This document shows, piece after piece, positions 16,188-24,203 of a stretch of 36,260 nucleotides of DNA. The stretch's first letter is position 1. The number at the start of each line of letters is the position of its first letter. Made by a program: the position numbers and the translations under genes. The notes beneath the pieces were generated by a model. It saw nothing but the letters and a program-made list of their open reading frames with translations, was not told the DNA's origin and did no database searches. The DNA comes from an uncultured Clostridia bacterium. GTDB taxonomy: Bacteria > Bacillota > Clostridia > TANB77 > CAG-508. The stretch is taken from the NCBI GenBank assembly GCA_934149155.1, contig CAKPDZ010000006.1, positions 1 to 36,260 of the forward strand, in the 5' to 3' direction.

Positions 16188-16190
16188 AAT

Positions 16191-16637
16191 ATGAAGAAGT
16201 TTTTTGCAATAATTTTGGTGATAGCAATAATTATAGGTGCAGCAGTGTTAATAATTAAAATTAAGCCGGTTAATGATTCGAGAGTGACAAATGATTTTGC
16301 GGAAAAAGATATAGATGGCAGATATTTAACAATTATAAATGATACGGATCAGGTTATTAATGAAATTGTAGTAACTGTAGGCAATGGAACTGAAATTGAA
16401 GAAATGAAACAATCAAATCCTGATGAGAGAAGTTTTTCGATTAAAATTCCAGAGGAATATTCGGAATATAATACATTTATGGTTACCTTGATAGACAGAT
16501 ATAATATGAAGTATGAAAAAGAGGTTAAAGAAGTAAAAGAAAAGGGAAGAACTGAAGTTATAATTAATAAGGATAATTATGTTAAAGAAAAGGGAGACTT
16601 TTTTAAAAAGATAAATAAATTTTTTAATGGAGATTAA
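16191..16637 (+). CDS. Unknown membrane-anchored extracytoplasmic protein
   Basis: 148 residues. An N-terminal membrane helix or uncleaved signal (about residues 3-23) is followed by a ~90-residue beta-rich region (RYLTIINDTDQVINEIVVTVGNG and similar alternating strands) and a Lys-rich tail. There is no lipobox. I do not recognise the family. AAGGGG precedes the ATG, and the gene begins 3 bases after the upstream membrane-protein gene, implying coupled translation. A terminator follows at once, so this is a two-gene operon. A role as the outer partner of the upstream membrane protein is inference from position only. Confidence 0.7.
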   Translation: MKKFFAIILVIAIIIGAAVLIIKIKPVNDSRVTNDFAEKDIDGRYLTIINDTDQVINEIVVTVGNGTEIEEMKQSNPDERSFSIKIPEEYSEYNTFMVTLIDRYNMKYEKEVKEVKEKGRTEVIINKDNYVKEKGDFFKKINKFFNGD

Positions 16638-16651
16638 ATTATAAGAAAAAT

Positions 16652-16686
16652 GAGAGATGTAATATGTAAATACATCTCTTTTATTA
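16652..16686 (+). terminator. Intrinsic terminator
   Basis: AGAGATGTA pairs with TACATCTCT, followed by TTTATTATTT. Confidence 0.8.
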
Positions 16687-16697
16687 TTTGAAAAATA

Positions 16698-16726
16698 TTG
16701 ATTTTTTAGTAGTTGTGTATTATAAT
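16698..16726 (+). promoter_or_regulatory. Promoter of tRNA-Arg, probably also tadA
   Basis: TTGATT, 17 bp, TATAAT; the tRNA begins 18 bp after the -10. Confidence 0.8.
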
Positions 16727-16743
16727 AATTATATATTTTTTAT

Positions 16744-16819
<76 letters not shown>

Positions 16820-16840
16820 AGTATTTATTTAGGAGTATAA

Positions 16841-17317
16841 ATGGAACAAAAAGAATATTATATGAAACAAGCTTTAAAAGAAGCGGAAAAGGCATACAAA
16901 AAATTAGAAGTTCCGGTAGGAGCAGTAATAGTAAAAGACGGAAAAATCATAGCAAGAGCGCATAATCAAAAAGAAACAAAAACAGACACAACAAAACATG
17001 CAGAAATAGTAGCAATACAAAAAGCAAGTAAGAAATTAGAATCTTGGAGATTAATTGATTGCGAGATGTATATAACATTAGAACCATGTTCAATGTGTGC
17101 TGGGGCAATAATAAATTCAAGAATAAAAAAAGTATATATAGGAGCAATGGACGAAAAAACAGGAGCCGTAGGGTCTGTATTAAATTTGTTTGAAGATTAT
17201 ACATTCAATCATAAAGTAGAATCAGAAACAGGGATAATGAAAAAAGAATGCCAAGAAACTCTTAAAAAATTTTTTAAAGAATTAAGAGAGTTAAAACGAG
17301 GAGGAAAAAATGTATAG
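16841..17317 (+). CDS. tadA: tRNA-specific adenosine deaminase
   Basis: TadA converts A34 of tRNA-Arg(ACG) to inosine so that it reads CGU, CGC and CGA. The 158-residue protein has the zinc/deaminase signature HAE (H53, E55) and PCSMC (C83, C86), with PVGAVIVKDG and IGAMDEKTGAVGSVLNLF as the TadA-specific segments. AGGAGT precedes the ATG. The gene follows a tRNA-Arg gene and precedes the SRP RNA and dnaX-ybaB-recR, as in Bacillus. Inosine cannot read CGG, so TadA's presence implies CGG needs its own tRNA-Arg(CCG). That bears on the CGG frameshifts described here. The next gene overlaps it by 8 bases. Confidence 0.95.
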   Translation: MEQKEYYMKQALKEAEKAYKKLEVPVGAVIVKDGKIIARAHNQKETKTDTTKHAEIVAIQKASKKLESWRLIDCEMYITLEPCSMCAGAIINSRIKKVYIGAMDEKTGAVGSVLNLFEDYTFNHKVESETGIMKKECQETLKKFFKELRELKRGGKNV

Positions 17318-18053
17318 AAATGTAAAACAAAAGATTTTTCATAGTGTAATTATTGCTGTAATAATTATTGCTATTTTATGTGTAGGTGGTATGTTTATAT
17401 TAAGATATCAGGTTGAAGGCGAGTCTAATATGCCCTTTAAAATCAGCAAAATCTCAATAATAGAAAGTGTAGAAGGAACTGAAAGTCAAGAAGCAGAAGA
17501 AAAGTGGAACTTGAATGTTGACGAAAATAATGATATATACATATATCTTGAAAAAAACTCGGCCTATGGGAAAACAGAAATAATTCAATCTGTTGATATA
17601 AAAAATATTAATATAAATAAATCAAAAGAAAAAGGAATAGTTGCATTATATAAACCAGTTCAAGATGAAAAAAGGATGTTTGTAAACAAAGAAGAAAATG
17701 AAATTACAGAAATAACATATGAAGGAGATATGGAATCAAATATTAAAGAACAAAAAATTTCAAATCAAGGTGGGATAATTGCATTTAGATATGGAATAAA
17801 TAATATTTCGCAATATATTTCTCAAGATGCAGAGGAAATAGACCATAGTCAATTGTTAAAATTAACAGATATAACAGAAGAGGATTTAAAGACAATATTA
17901 ACATTTGATATTATTATCAATTTAACTAGTGGAAAAAAATATCAAGCACCAATAAGTATAGATATTCCAACAGATGAAATTATAGAAAAAGGAACAGTTG
18001 GAATTGACAAAACAGACTTAAATAATATAATTTTTAAAAGAATAGAAAATTAA
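17310..18053 (+). CDS. Unknown membrane-anchored extracytoplasmic protein
   Basis: 247 residues; its start overlaps the end of tadA by 8 bases, with GGAGG inside the tadA end, so translation is coupled. One N-terminal membrane helix lies at about residues 12-31. The rest is predicted outside the cell: a beta-rich region (KISKISIIESVEGTES, WNLNVDENNDIYIYLEKN) and later DIIINLTSGKKYQAPISIDIP. I do not recognise the family. No catalytic motif is visible. Its place between tadA and the SRP RNA has no obvious functional meaning. Confidence 0.75.
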   Translation: MYRNVKQKIFHSVIIAVIIIAILCVGGMFILRYQVEGESNMPFKISKISIIESVEGTESQEAEEKWNLNVDENNDIYIYLEKNSAYGKTEIIQSVDIKNININKSKEKGIVALYKPVQDEKRMFVNKEENEITEITYEGDMESNIKEQKISNQGGIIAFRYGINNISQYISQDAEEIDHSQLLKLTDITEEDLKTILTFDIIINLTSGKKYQAPISIDIPTDEIIEKGTVGIDKTDLNNIIFKRIEN

Positions 18054-18062
18054 CAAAAATAC

Positions 18063-18091
18063 TTGCAAAAATCATAATTAGAGTATATAAT
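18063..18091 (+). promoter_or_regulatory. SRP RNA promoter
   Basis: TTGCAA, 17 bp, TATAAT; the RNA begins about 7 bp after the -10. Confidence 0.85.
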
Positions 18092-18097
18092 ACATAA

Positions 18098-18240
18098 TGG
18101 TATGAGAATTGATCTCTGTATGGAAAGCAAGCTCAATAGAAGCCCATGAACCTTGTCAGGTCCGGGAGGAAGCAGCAATAAGTAGATACTTCTATGTGGG
18201 AATTGTTTTCCATAGAGAGATTGATATTCACACCATTTTT
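18098..18240 (+). ncRNA. ffs: Signal recognition particle RNA, small bacterial type
   Basis: The conserved apical domain is present: GAACCTTGTCAGGTCC then GGGAGGAAGCAGCAATAAG, which contains the Ffh-binding asymmetric loop and the GGAA tetraloop region. The 5' and 3' ends pair over a long helix (GGTATGAGAATTGATCTCTG against CAGAG-type complement near 18211-18235, with ATGGAAA/TTTCCAT), and T's follow ACCATT. The length is about 140 nt. I see no separate Alu domain at the 5' end, unlike the ~270-nt SRP RNA of Bacillus subtilis. It lies directly before dnaX, the usual Firmicutes position. Confidence 0.92.
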
Positions 18241-18272
18241 TAAAATTTAGGGGTTATAAAGGATGTGAGATA

Positions 18273-19910
18273 ATGGGGTACACAGCTCTTTATAGAAAAT
18301 TTAGACCACAAACATTTGCAGAAATGGTAGGTCAAGAACATATAACAAGAACATTAAGAAATCAAATAATGGCAAATAGAGTAGGACATGCATATTTATT
18401 TAATGGAGGAAGAGGAACAGGAAAAACAACATCAGCTAAAGTTTTGGCACGTGCTATAAACTGTTTGAATCCGCAAGAGGGAGAGCCATGTAATGAATGT
18501 GAAATTTGCAAGGCAGCACTAAATGGATCATTAACAGACATAGTAGAAATGGATGCTGCATCAAATAATAGTGTAGAAGATATTCGTTCTATCAGAGAAG
18601 AAGTGAATTTTCTACCAACAAAAGCAAAATATAGGGTATATATAATAGATGAGGTTCATATGTTGTCACAAGGAGCATTTAATGCTTTATTAAAAACACT
18701 TGAAGAGCCACCAGAACATGTAAAATTTATTTTAGCTACAACTGAACCACAAAAATTGCCTGCAACAATACTTTCAAGATGTCAAAGGTTTGATTTTAAA
18801 AGAATATCAAATGAAGATATTATAAAAAGATTAGAAATTGTTTGCAAAGAAAGTAATATAGAAATTACTAAACAAGCTTTAAATATAATTGCATCATTAG
18901 CAGAAGGTGCAATGAGAGATGCTTTATCAATTTTAGAAAGATGTGTACAAGATGGAGAAAACAATATTGATGAAGACAAAATAAAAGAACTAGTAGGAAT
19001 TCCTAAAATTACTTATATACATAGCATAACAGAATCGATAATAAAATATAATATAGATGAGGCTATGGAATCTATAACTAAAGTTTTAGATGAAGGAAAA
19101 GATTTAAATAATTTGCTTTGGGAAATTATCAAATATATTAAAGATATTCTAATGGTAAAAACAGGGCAAAAGTTAACAATTTATAATGAAAATGATTTTG
19201 CAAATTTGAAAAAATTGGCAGATGAAGTTTCAAAAGAAAGAGCAATTAAACTTATTAGTGAATTATCAAAATTAGAAAATGACATGAAAAGTTCAACTCA
19301 AAGATTAATAGTTTTTGAGGCTGGAATAATAAGATTATGTGATAAAGAATTAGAATTAACATCTAGTGCTAATTCAGGTAATTCACAAACTGGAGCAAGT
19401 AATATTAATGCTGGAGAAATCTATGCTAGATTAGAAAAAATAGAAAATTATTTAAGAGCAGGTGGAGGTGTTACTAGAGCACAAACGTCATCAGCGGGAA
19501 GTAGAACCACCGGGACAAAGCCTACAAATCAAGCAAATGCTACAGATGCTATTGCAGGAATAGGAAAAGATAAAAAGCCAGCTCAATATTGGCAACAAGT
19601 TGTAAACAATTTTAAACAAAATGGAAAAATAATGTTATATACTAATTTGTTAAATACAAATGCAGTTGAAATAAATGATATGACCGTTGGAATAGAATTC
19701 CCTAAAGGAATTACACCTTTTGGAAAAACAGTTTTAGAGAAACCAGAAAATAAAATGGAAATTTCTAATCAAGTATCAATTGCATGTGGAAAAACAATGC
19801 AGATAAAATATATTGATGCAAAACCTCATGATGCAGGTGAAGTATCAGAAGAAAGTGAGTTATCAAATTTTGCTAGTAAGTTTGATATACCGTTTGATGT
19901 AATAGAATAG
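18273..19910 (+). CDS. dnaX: DNA polymerase III subunit gamma/tau
   Basis: This clamp-loader ATPase loads the beta sliding clamp. 545 residues: the AAA+ part has Walker A GGRGTGKT (residues 45-52), the zinc cysteines C64, C73, C76 and C79, and Walker B IIDEVH. Sensor 1 is in ATTEPQKLPATILSRCQRF, which also holds the SRC motif. A linker of Ser, Gly and Asn follows (about residues 365-430), then a short tau-like tail with YWQQVVNNFKQNGK. I see no in-frame A-AAA-AAG slip site, so a short gamma form by frameshift is not supported. It is followed by ybaB and recR. Confidence 0.96.
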   Translation: MGYTALYRKFRPQTFAEMVGQEHITRTLRNQIMANRVGHAYLFNGGRGTGKTTSAKVLARAINCLNPQEGEPCNECEICKAALNGSLTDIVEMDAASNNSVEDIRSIREEVNFLPTKAKYRVYIIDEVHMLSQGAFNALLKTLEEPPEHVKFILATTEPQKLPATILSRCQRFDFKRISNEDIIKRLEIVCKESNIEITKQALNIIASLAEGAMRDALSILERCVQDGENNIDEDKIKELVGIPKITYIHSITESIIKYNIDEAMESITKVLDEGKDLNNLLWEIIKYIKDILMVKTGQKLTIYNENDFANLKKLADEVSKERAIKLISELSKLENDMKSSTQRLIVFEAGIIRLCDKELELTSSANSGNSQTGASNINAGEIYARLEKIENYLRAGGGVTRAQTSSAGSRTTGTKPTNQANATDAIAGIGKDKKPAQYWQQVVNNFKQNGKIMLYTNLLNTNAVEINDMTVGIEFPKGITPFGKTVLEKPENKMEISNQVSIACGKTMQIKYIDAKPHDAGEVSEESELSNFASKFDIPFDVIE

Positions 19911-19939
19911 CACAGATGAGAACCGGTCTCAAATGTGCA
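19911..19939 (+). promoter_or_regulatory. Intercistronic hairpin between dnaX and ybaB
   Basis: GCACA and TGTGC, then TGAGA and TCTCA, pair around the loop ACCGG with a 2x2 internal loop (GA/AA). No T-run follows; it ends just before the AAGGAGG of ybaB. A role in mRNA processing or translation is possible. Confidence 0.5.
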
Positions 19940-19956
19940 AAAAGGAGGAAATTGAA

Positions 19957-20298
19957 ATGTCAAAAAGAGGAGGATTCCCAGGAATGGGAGGATTTGGTGG
20001 AATGAACATCAATAATTTAATGAAAGAAGCTAAAAAAATGCAAGCAGATTTGGAAAAATCACAATCTGAACTTGCAGAAAAGGAATTTGAAGCATCTGCA
20101 GGAGGAAATGCAGTAAAGGCAAAAGTTAATGGTCAAAAACAAATATTAAGTTTAGAATTACAAAAAGAAGTTGTTGACCCAGATGATGTTGAAATGCTAC
20201 AAGATTTAATTATTACATGTTTAAATCAAGCTTTTAAACAAGTTGATGATGCTCAAACAGCCTCAATGGGAAAATTTAATATACCAGGTTTAATGTAG
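19957..20298 (+). CDS. ybaB: YbaB/EbfC nucleoid-associated protein
   Basis: 113 residues. A small DNA-binding protein that forms tweezer-like dimers. The Gly/Met-rich start [23 protein letters not shown], the central [14 protein letters not shown] and the [18 protein letters not shown] helix are typical. I placed the start at ATG 19957, 7 bases after AAAGGAGG; an upstream in-frame ATG at 19933 has no ribosome site. It is part of the dnaX-ybaB-recR operon conserved across bacteria. The function is known only broadly (nucleoid organisation, possible repair link). Confidence 0.95.
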   Translation: MSKRGGFPGMGGFGGMNINNLMKEAKKMQADLEKSQSELAEKEFEASAGGNAVKAKVNGQKQILSLELQKEVVDPDDVEMLQDLIITCLNQAFKQVDDAQTASMGKFNIPGLM

Positions 20299-20309
20299 GA
20301 GAAAGAACA

Positions 20310-20909
20310 ATGTCAATGTATTCACCATCAATAGAAAAATTAATACAAAGTTTTGAAAAGTTGCCAAGTATAGGGAATAAGACTGCTGCAAGATTAGCTT
20401 TTTATATTCTGAATGCTTCAGAAGAAGAGACAAATGATTTTGTTTCTTCTATAGTAAATGCTAAAAAGAATTTAAAGTATTGTAGTAAATGTTATAATAT
20501 ATCAGATACAAATCCATGTCAGATTTGTGGAAATCCTAAAAGGGACCAATCAGAAATATGTGTTGTTGAAGATGTAAGAGATATAATTGCAATGGAAAAA
20601 ACACATGAATTTAGAGGAGTTTACCATGTTTTACATGGTTCTATTTCTCCAATGAATGGTATTGGGCCAGATGATATAAAAATAAAAGAATTATTAGCTC
20701 GTCTTATGGATGGACAAGTTAAAGAAGTCATACTTGCTACAAACCCTAGGGTTGAGGGCGAAGCAACTGCAATGTATTTGTCAAAATTAATAAAACCTTT
20801 AGGAATAAAAGTTACAAGAATTGCTCATGGAATTCCTGTAGGAGGAGATTTAGAGTATACTGATGAAATTACTTTAACTAAAGCTCTTGAAGGTAGAAGA
20901 GAATTATAA
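20310..20909 (+). CDS. recR: Recombination protein RecR
   Basis: RecR acts with RecO/RecF to load RecA on gapped DNA. 199 residues, the usual size. Order of motifs: helix-hairpin-helix [17 protein letters not shown]; Cys4 zinc finger [21 protein letters not shown]; Toprim domain with [14 protein letters not shown] and [19 protein letters not shown]. The C-terminal [20 protein letters not shown] follows. AGGAG lies 7-8 bases before the ATG and 11 bp separate it from ybaB. The only terminator-like hairpin downstream is at 21076-21125, beyond a minus-strand gene, so the recR transcript would run antisense through that gene. Confidence 0.97.
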   Translation: MSMYSPSIEKLIQSFEKLPSIGNKTAARLAFYILNASEEETNDFVSSIVNAKKNLKYCSKCYNISDTNPCQICGNPKRDQSEICVVEDVRDIIAMEKTHEFRGVYHVLHGSISPMNGIGPDDIKIKELLARLMDGQVKEVILATNPRVEGEATAMYLSKLIKPLGIKVTRIAHGIPVGGDLEYTDEITLTKALEGRREL

Positions 20910-20916
20910 AATAATA

Positions 20917-21075
20917 TTATCTGGTAGTAGCAATTAATGCAAGATTGTCTCCAAGTGCAGTAAAGAAAGCAGCTAGTATGCTTAAATCATTTGTATCTAA
21001 ATTGTCAGATAGCAAAATTGCCAGTGAACTTGCTAATGTTATTAAACTATTACCAGAACAGTTATGATAATCCAT
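20917..21075 (-). CDS. DUF6774-like small protein
   Basis: 52 residues. After a short start (MDYHNCSGNS) the protein is one helical block, LITLASSLAILLSDNLDTND then LSILAAFFTALGDNLALIAT. This pattern of alternating small and leucine residues ending in LGD.LA.IA.. matches the small clostridial family I know as DUF6774, of unknown function; I make the match from memory. The ribosome site AGAGGTGG lies about 5 bases before the ATG, inside the arm of a long hairpin (21076-21125) that could block it. It lies downstream of the minus-strand glycosyltransferase gene and opposite recR's 3' flank. Confidence 0.75.
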   Translation of the reverse strand: MDYHNCSGNSLITLASSLAILLSDNLDTNDLSILAAFFTALGDNLALIATTR

Positions 21076-21125
21076 AAAAGCCACCTCTTTATATTGTATT
21101 CTTTATAATATAAAAGGTGACTTTT
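21076..21125. promoter_or_regulatory. Two-way hairpin: plus-strand terminator and RBS-masking leader for the DUF6774-like gene
   Basis: AAAAGCCACCTCTTTATATT (21076-21095) pairs with 21107-21125, with one mismatch and one bulge. On the plus strand CTTTTTT ends the hairpin. On the minus strand the 3' arm contains the AGAGGTGG ribosome site of the small gene. Confidence 0.6.
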
Positions 21126-21143
21126 TTCTATGCAGATTTGTAG

Positions 21144-22269
21144 TTAACCTAATAAAATTTTGCAAATATCTTTAGTCGAATTTTTTTTCGAAATAAGTCT
21201 TGCACGAATCTTCATTTCTTGCATTTTATCAGGATTTAAAAATAATTTGCTTAAAATTTCTTCAACATTATCTCCTTTTTTTATCCAAATAGCAACTTTG
21301 TTTTTTTCTAAGTAAGCTGCATTTTCTTCTTCTTGGCCAGGAATTGGATTGATAACTACTATTGGCAATCCTGATGCTAAACTTTCTGTAGTTGTAAGTC
21401 CGCCAGGTTTAGTAACTACTAAATCAGAAATGCTCATTAATTGAGGTACCTTATCTGTATATTCTAAAATCTTTACGGAGTCTTGTTTTCCGAGTTCACT
21501 AACTAAATTTTCGAATGATTCCTTCATTTTAGGATTTTTTCCAGAAATAGCAACAAGCTGAATGTTTTCGTGACATTCTATAAAAGATTTAAAAATCTTA
21601 AGTGTTTGAGTTTTGCCTAATCCATATTCTCCACCACCAAAAAATAAAACTGTTTTTTTATTAGGAGATAAACCGAAAATTTTGTAGTATTTGTGCTTTA
21701 TCATATTTTAATAAAAATTTATTAGAAAGAGGTATTCCTGTTGCATATATTTTTTCTTTTGGAATTCCAGCTTCATGCAATTGTTTTTTCATTTCTTCGT
21801 GAGAAACAAAGTAATAATCAACATGTTCGTTAAATACAAGCCATTGCTCATGTGGTGCATAATCTGTTAAAACAGTTGCAATTTTAGAATTTAATTTTCC
21901 TTGTTTTTTTAAATATGCGCACATTGTTGATGCAAATGGATGTGTTGAAATTATTAATTCTGGATTAAAATCTTGTAATAATTTATTTAGTTTTTTTGAT
22001 AATAATTTATTTGATGTTGTACTTATTTGTGCGATTGGGCCACTTTGCGCATGCCAATAAACTTTGCCCCAAGTTTGTGGAATTTTTTTTGCCATTTCTG
22101 CATAGGCTGTAGTTGTTACTTTATCAAAAAGTTTATTAACATAGTACATACAGTCTACTAATTGTATTTCTATATCTTTATAATTTGTTTCAATATATTC
22201 TTTTATGGAACGAGCAGCACTTAAATGTCCGCCACCATAAGATGCGTAAAATATCATTACTCTTTTCAT
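21144..22269 (-). CDS. ugtP: UgtP/MGDG-synthase-like diacylglycerol glycosyltransferase, needs +1 frameshift at CGG
   Basis: The first frame (ATG 22269, AAGGAG 7 bases upstream) encodes the N-terminal MGDG-synthase domain. It has FYASYGGGHLSAARSIKEY, STHPFASTMCAYL, VLTDYAPHEQW and the interdomain GIPLSNKFL. It continues to AQILQNF, then CGG (21675-21673), and stops 4 codons later. The frame one base on reads GLSPNKKTVLFFGGGEYGLG and the GT28 C-terminal domain with the UDP-sugar-binding SDLVVTKPGGLTTTESLASGLP. Skipping only the C of CGG gives a continuous ~374-residue enzyme of normal length. The family transfers glucose or galactose from UDP-sugar to diacylglycerol at the membrane; UDP-glucose could come from the enzymes at 11.3-14.5 kb. 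Alternatives are a pseudogene or a homopolymer error in the adjoining TTTT. Confidence 0.75.
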
Positions 22270-22373
22270 AATTGGGCTCCTTAAAATATTTTTTTTTAAT
22301 TTTATCATAATACAAAAATAATTTGTATATTTTTTGGAAAAAAAACCAAAATATTAAGAAAAGGAGGTTTGTA

Positions 22374-23705
22374 ATGAAAAAAAGTAAAATTTGGATGGTG
22401 ATGACTGCAATTGCAATAATTGTAGCAATAGTATTAGGATATAATTTTTTAAATCAAAAAAAGGCATATGCAACAACAAAAGAAAATGATTATAATATGG
22501 CATTTTATCAAGTTGTTGAATATGTGCAAAATGTAAAAACATATTTGGCAAAATCAATGGTGTCCAAATCTGCTGAACATGGTGCAGAAATTTTAACTCA
22601 AGTTTGGAGAGAGGCTAATTTAGCACAAGCTTATTTAGGAATGTTGCCTGTTGAAAGCCAGGAATTGGAAAATACTGAAAAATTTTTGAATCAAGTTAGT
22701 GAGTATAGTTATTCATTATCAAGAAAGAATATAGAAGGAATTGAATTAACAGATGATGATATTAATAAAATAAAAGAATTATATAATTATTGTAATGACT
22801 TATCAAATACTTTAAATGAAATGTCAGATGAATTAAATAATGGTACAATAAAATGGTCAGATTTGATGAAAAACACAGATGGGTCAGATATTACGGAAGT
22901 AAGTACATTTGATGTTGTAGAAGAAAATTTTCATGAGTTTACAGGTTTGATTTATGATGGGGCATTTTCCGAGCATATAACTAGTGCAGAAAAAAAAGGC
23001 TTAACTGGTGATGAAATTGATGAAGAGACTGCAAAACAAAAGGCAGAGGAGTTTGTAGGAAAAGATAAAATAAAAGAAACGAAAAATAATGGATATGTAG
23101 AAAATGGGGATATTCCAGTATATAGATTTGAAATGACTACAAAAGAGGATAAAAATATAGGAATATCAATTTCTAAAAAAGGTGGACAAGTAGTGTTTCT
23201 AAATTATAATAGAGATGTTGGGGAAGAAAAAATAAATGAACAAGAGGCAGTGCAAAAAGGAAAAGAATACCTTACAAGTAAAGGCTATAATAATATGAAG
23301 GAAACTTATTATTTAAAAGAAAATGGATTTATAACTGTAAATTATGCATATAATCAAAATAATGTAACAATTTATCCGGATTTAATAAAAGTAAAAATTG
23401 CATTGGATAATGGAGAAATTATAGGCTTAGAAACAACTGGATATCTAAACTGCCATTATGACAGAACTATTCCTATAACTAAAGTATCTATTGATGACGC
23501 AAGAAAAAAATTGACTGATAAAGTTGAGATTACAAGTGAAAGTTTAGCAATAATTCCAACTGAATGGAAGGATGAAAAATTTTGTTATGAATTTAAGGGC
23601 AAAATTAATGATATAGATTTTATTGCTTATATTAATGCTGAAACTGGTGAAGAAGAGGATGTTCTGATTATTACTAATACTCCTAATGGAACTTTGACTG
23701 AATAA
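22374..23705 (+). CDS. ypeB: Germination protein YpeB
   Basis: 443 residues. YpeB sits in the spore inner membrane and cortex and is needed to keep the lytic enzyme SleB in the spore. It has an N-terminal membrane helix (about residues 7-23) and a helical YpeB domain with AFYQVVEYVQNVKTYLAKSM and LTQVWREANLAQAYLGMLPV. Two or three C-terminal PepSY-type repeats follow (for example GEEKINEQEAVQKGKEYLTSKG and KVSIDDARKKL). AAGGAGG lies 7 bases before ATG 22374. sleB, normally adjacent, is not in this window. The gene is divergent from the glycosyltransferase and 120 bp upstream of a SASP gene, a spore-related neighbourhood. Confidence 0.9.
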   Translation: MKKSKIWMVMTAIAIIVAIVLGYNFLNQKKAYATTKENDYNMAFYQVVEYVQNVKTYLAKSMVSKSAEHGAEILTQVWREANLAQAYLGMLPVESQELENTEKFLNQVSEYSYSLSRKNIEGIELTDDDINKIKELYNYCNDLSNTLNEMSDELNNGTIKWSDLMKNTDGSDITEVSTFDVVEENFHEFTGLIYDGAFSEHITSAEKKGLTGDEIDEETAKQKAEEFVGKDKIKETKNNGYVENGDIPVYRFEMTTKEDKNIGISISKKGGQVVFLNYNRDVGEEKINEQEAVQKGKEYLTSKGYNNMKETYYLKENGFITVNYAYNQNNVTIYPDLIKVKIALDNGEIIGLETTGYLNCHYDRTIPITKVSIDDARKKLTDKVEITSESLAIIPTEWKDEKFCYEFKGKINDIDFIAYINAETGEEEDVLIITNTPNGTLTE

Positions 23706-23825
23706 TTTACAAAAATTGAAAAATAAAAAATGAAATTTTGTTAATAATAATTAATGAAAAAAGTTAAATAGCTTTTTTCAAAAAAACGGTCCGTAATACA
23801 GATAAATTTGAAAGGAGATTCTAAA

Positions 23826-24005
23826 ATGTCTAGAAACAACAAATTAATATCTGAAAACTTACGAACAGAAATAGCAAAAGAATTAGGTGTTTATGATCAA
23901 GTAAAACAAGATGGTGGAAGTTGGGAGAATGTATCTTCAAAAACATGTGGTAGTATAGTTTCTAAAGCTATAGAAATTGCAAATAGAGCTGTTGAAAATC
24001 AATAG
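23826..24005 (+). CDS. sspF: Small acid-soluble spore protein, SspF-like alpha/beta type
   Basis: 59 residues. It matches the SspF-like alpha/beta SASP pattern: MSRNNKLISENLRTEIAKEL, GVYDQV, then GSWENVSSKTCGSIVSKAIE and a final helix IANRAVENQ. SASPs coat and protect DNA in the dormant spore and supply amino acids during germination. GAAAGGAG precedes the ATG. A terminator follows. I could not find a clean sigma-G promoter upstream. One Cys is present, which is unusual but not unknown in SASP relatives. Confidence 0.85.
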   Translation: MSRNNKLISENLRTEIAKELGVYDQVKQDGGSWENVSSKTCGSIVSKAIEIANRAVENQ

Positions 24006-24026
24006 TTTTTAGATATGCAAAAAACG

Positions 24027-24062
24027 TCAGATAAGTTGATATTCAGCTTATCTGATTTTTTA
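24027..24062 (+). terminator. Intrinsic terminator after the SASP gene
   Basis: TCAGATAAGTTGA pairs with AGCTTATCTGA (small bulge) and runs into TTTTTT. Confidence 0.9.
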
Positions 24063-24081
24063 AAATAAAAAAGGAAAAAAA

Positions 24082-24110
24082 TTGACAATAAATTTAAGTA
24101 GTGGTAAAAT
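24082..24110 (+). promoter_or_regulatory. SigA-type promoter of the secreted hydrolase gene
   Basis: TTGACA, 17 bp, TAAAAT with TGG before the -10. Confidence 0.85.
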
Positions 24111-24116
24111 GATATT

Positions 24117-24203
24117 AGGGGCAAGGCGTGCAGTGAGTACAAAAGATAGTAGAGAGTTAATCTTGCTCAAAGTATTTATAATTAAATTTTAGGAGGGGAT
24201 TAT
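24117..24203 (+). promoter_or_regulatory. Possibly structured 5' leader of the hydrolase gene
   Basis: GGGCAAG near 24119 pairs with CTTGCTC near 24169, enclosing about 40 nt with a short GTGC/GTAC hairpin. It ends before AGGAGGGG. No known riboswitch is recognised. Confidence 0.35.

Noticed and set aside
19560..19600. Programmed -1 frameshift in dnaX
   Set aside because: AAAAAG occurs but in frame T-AAA-AAG, not A-AAA-AAG, and the -1 frame does not give a sensible slip.
21670..21685. -1 frameshift at the A-AAT-TTT heptamer in the glycosyltransferase
   Set aside because: The heptamer resembles known -1 sites, but joining the two frames needs +1, not -1.
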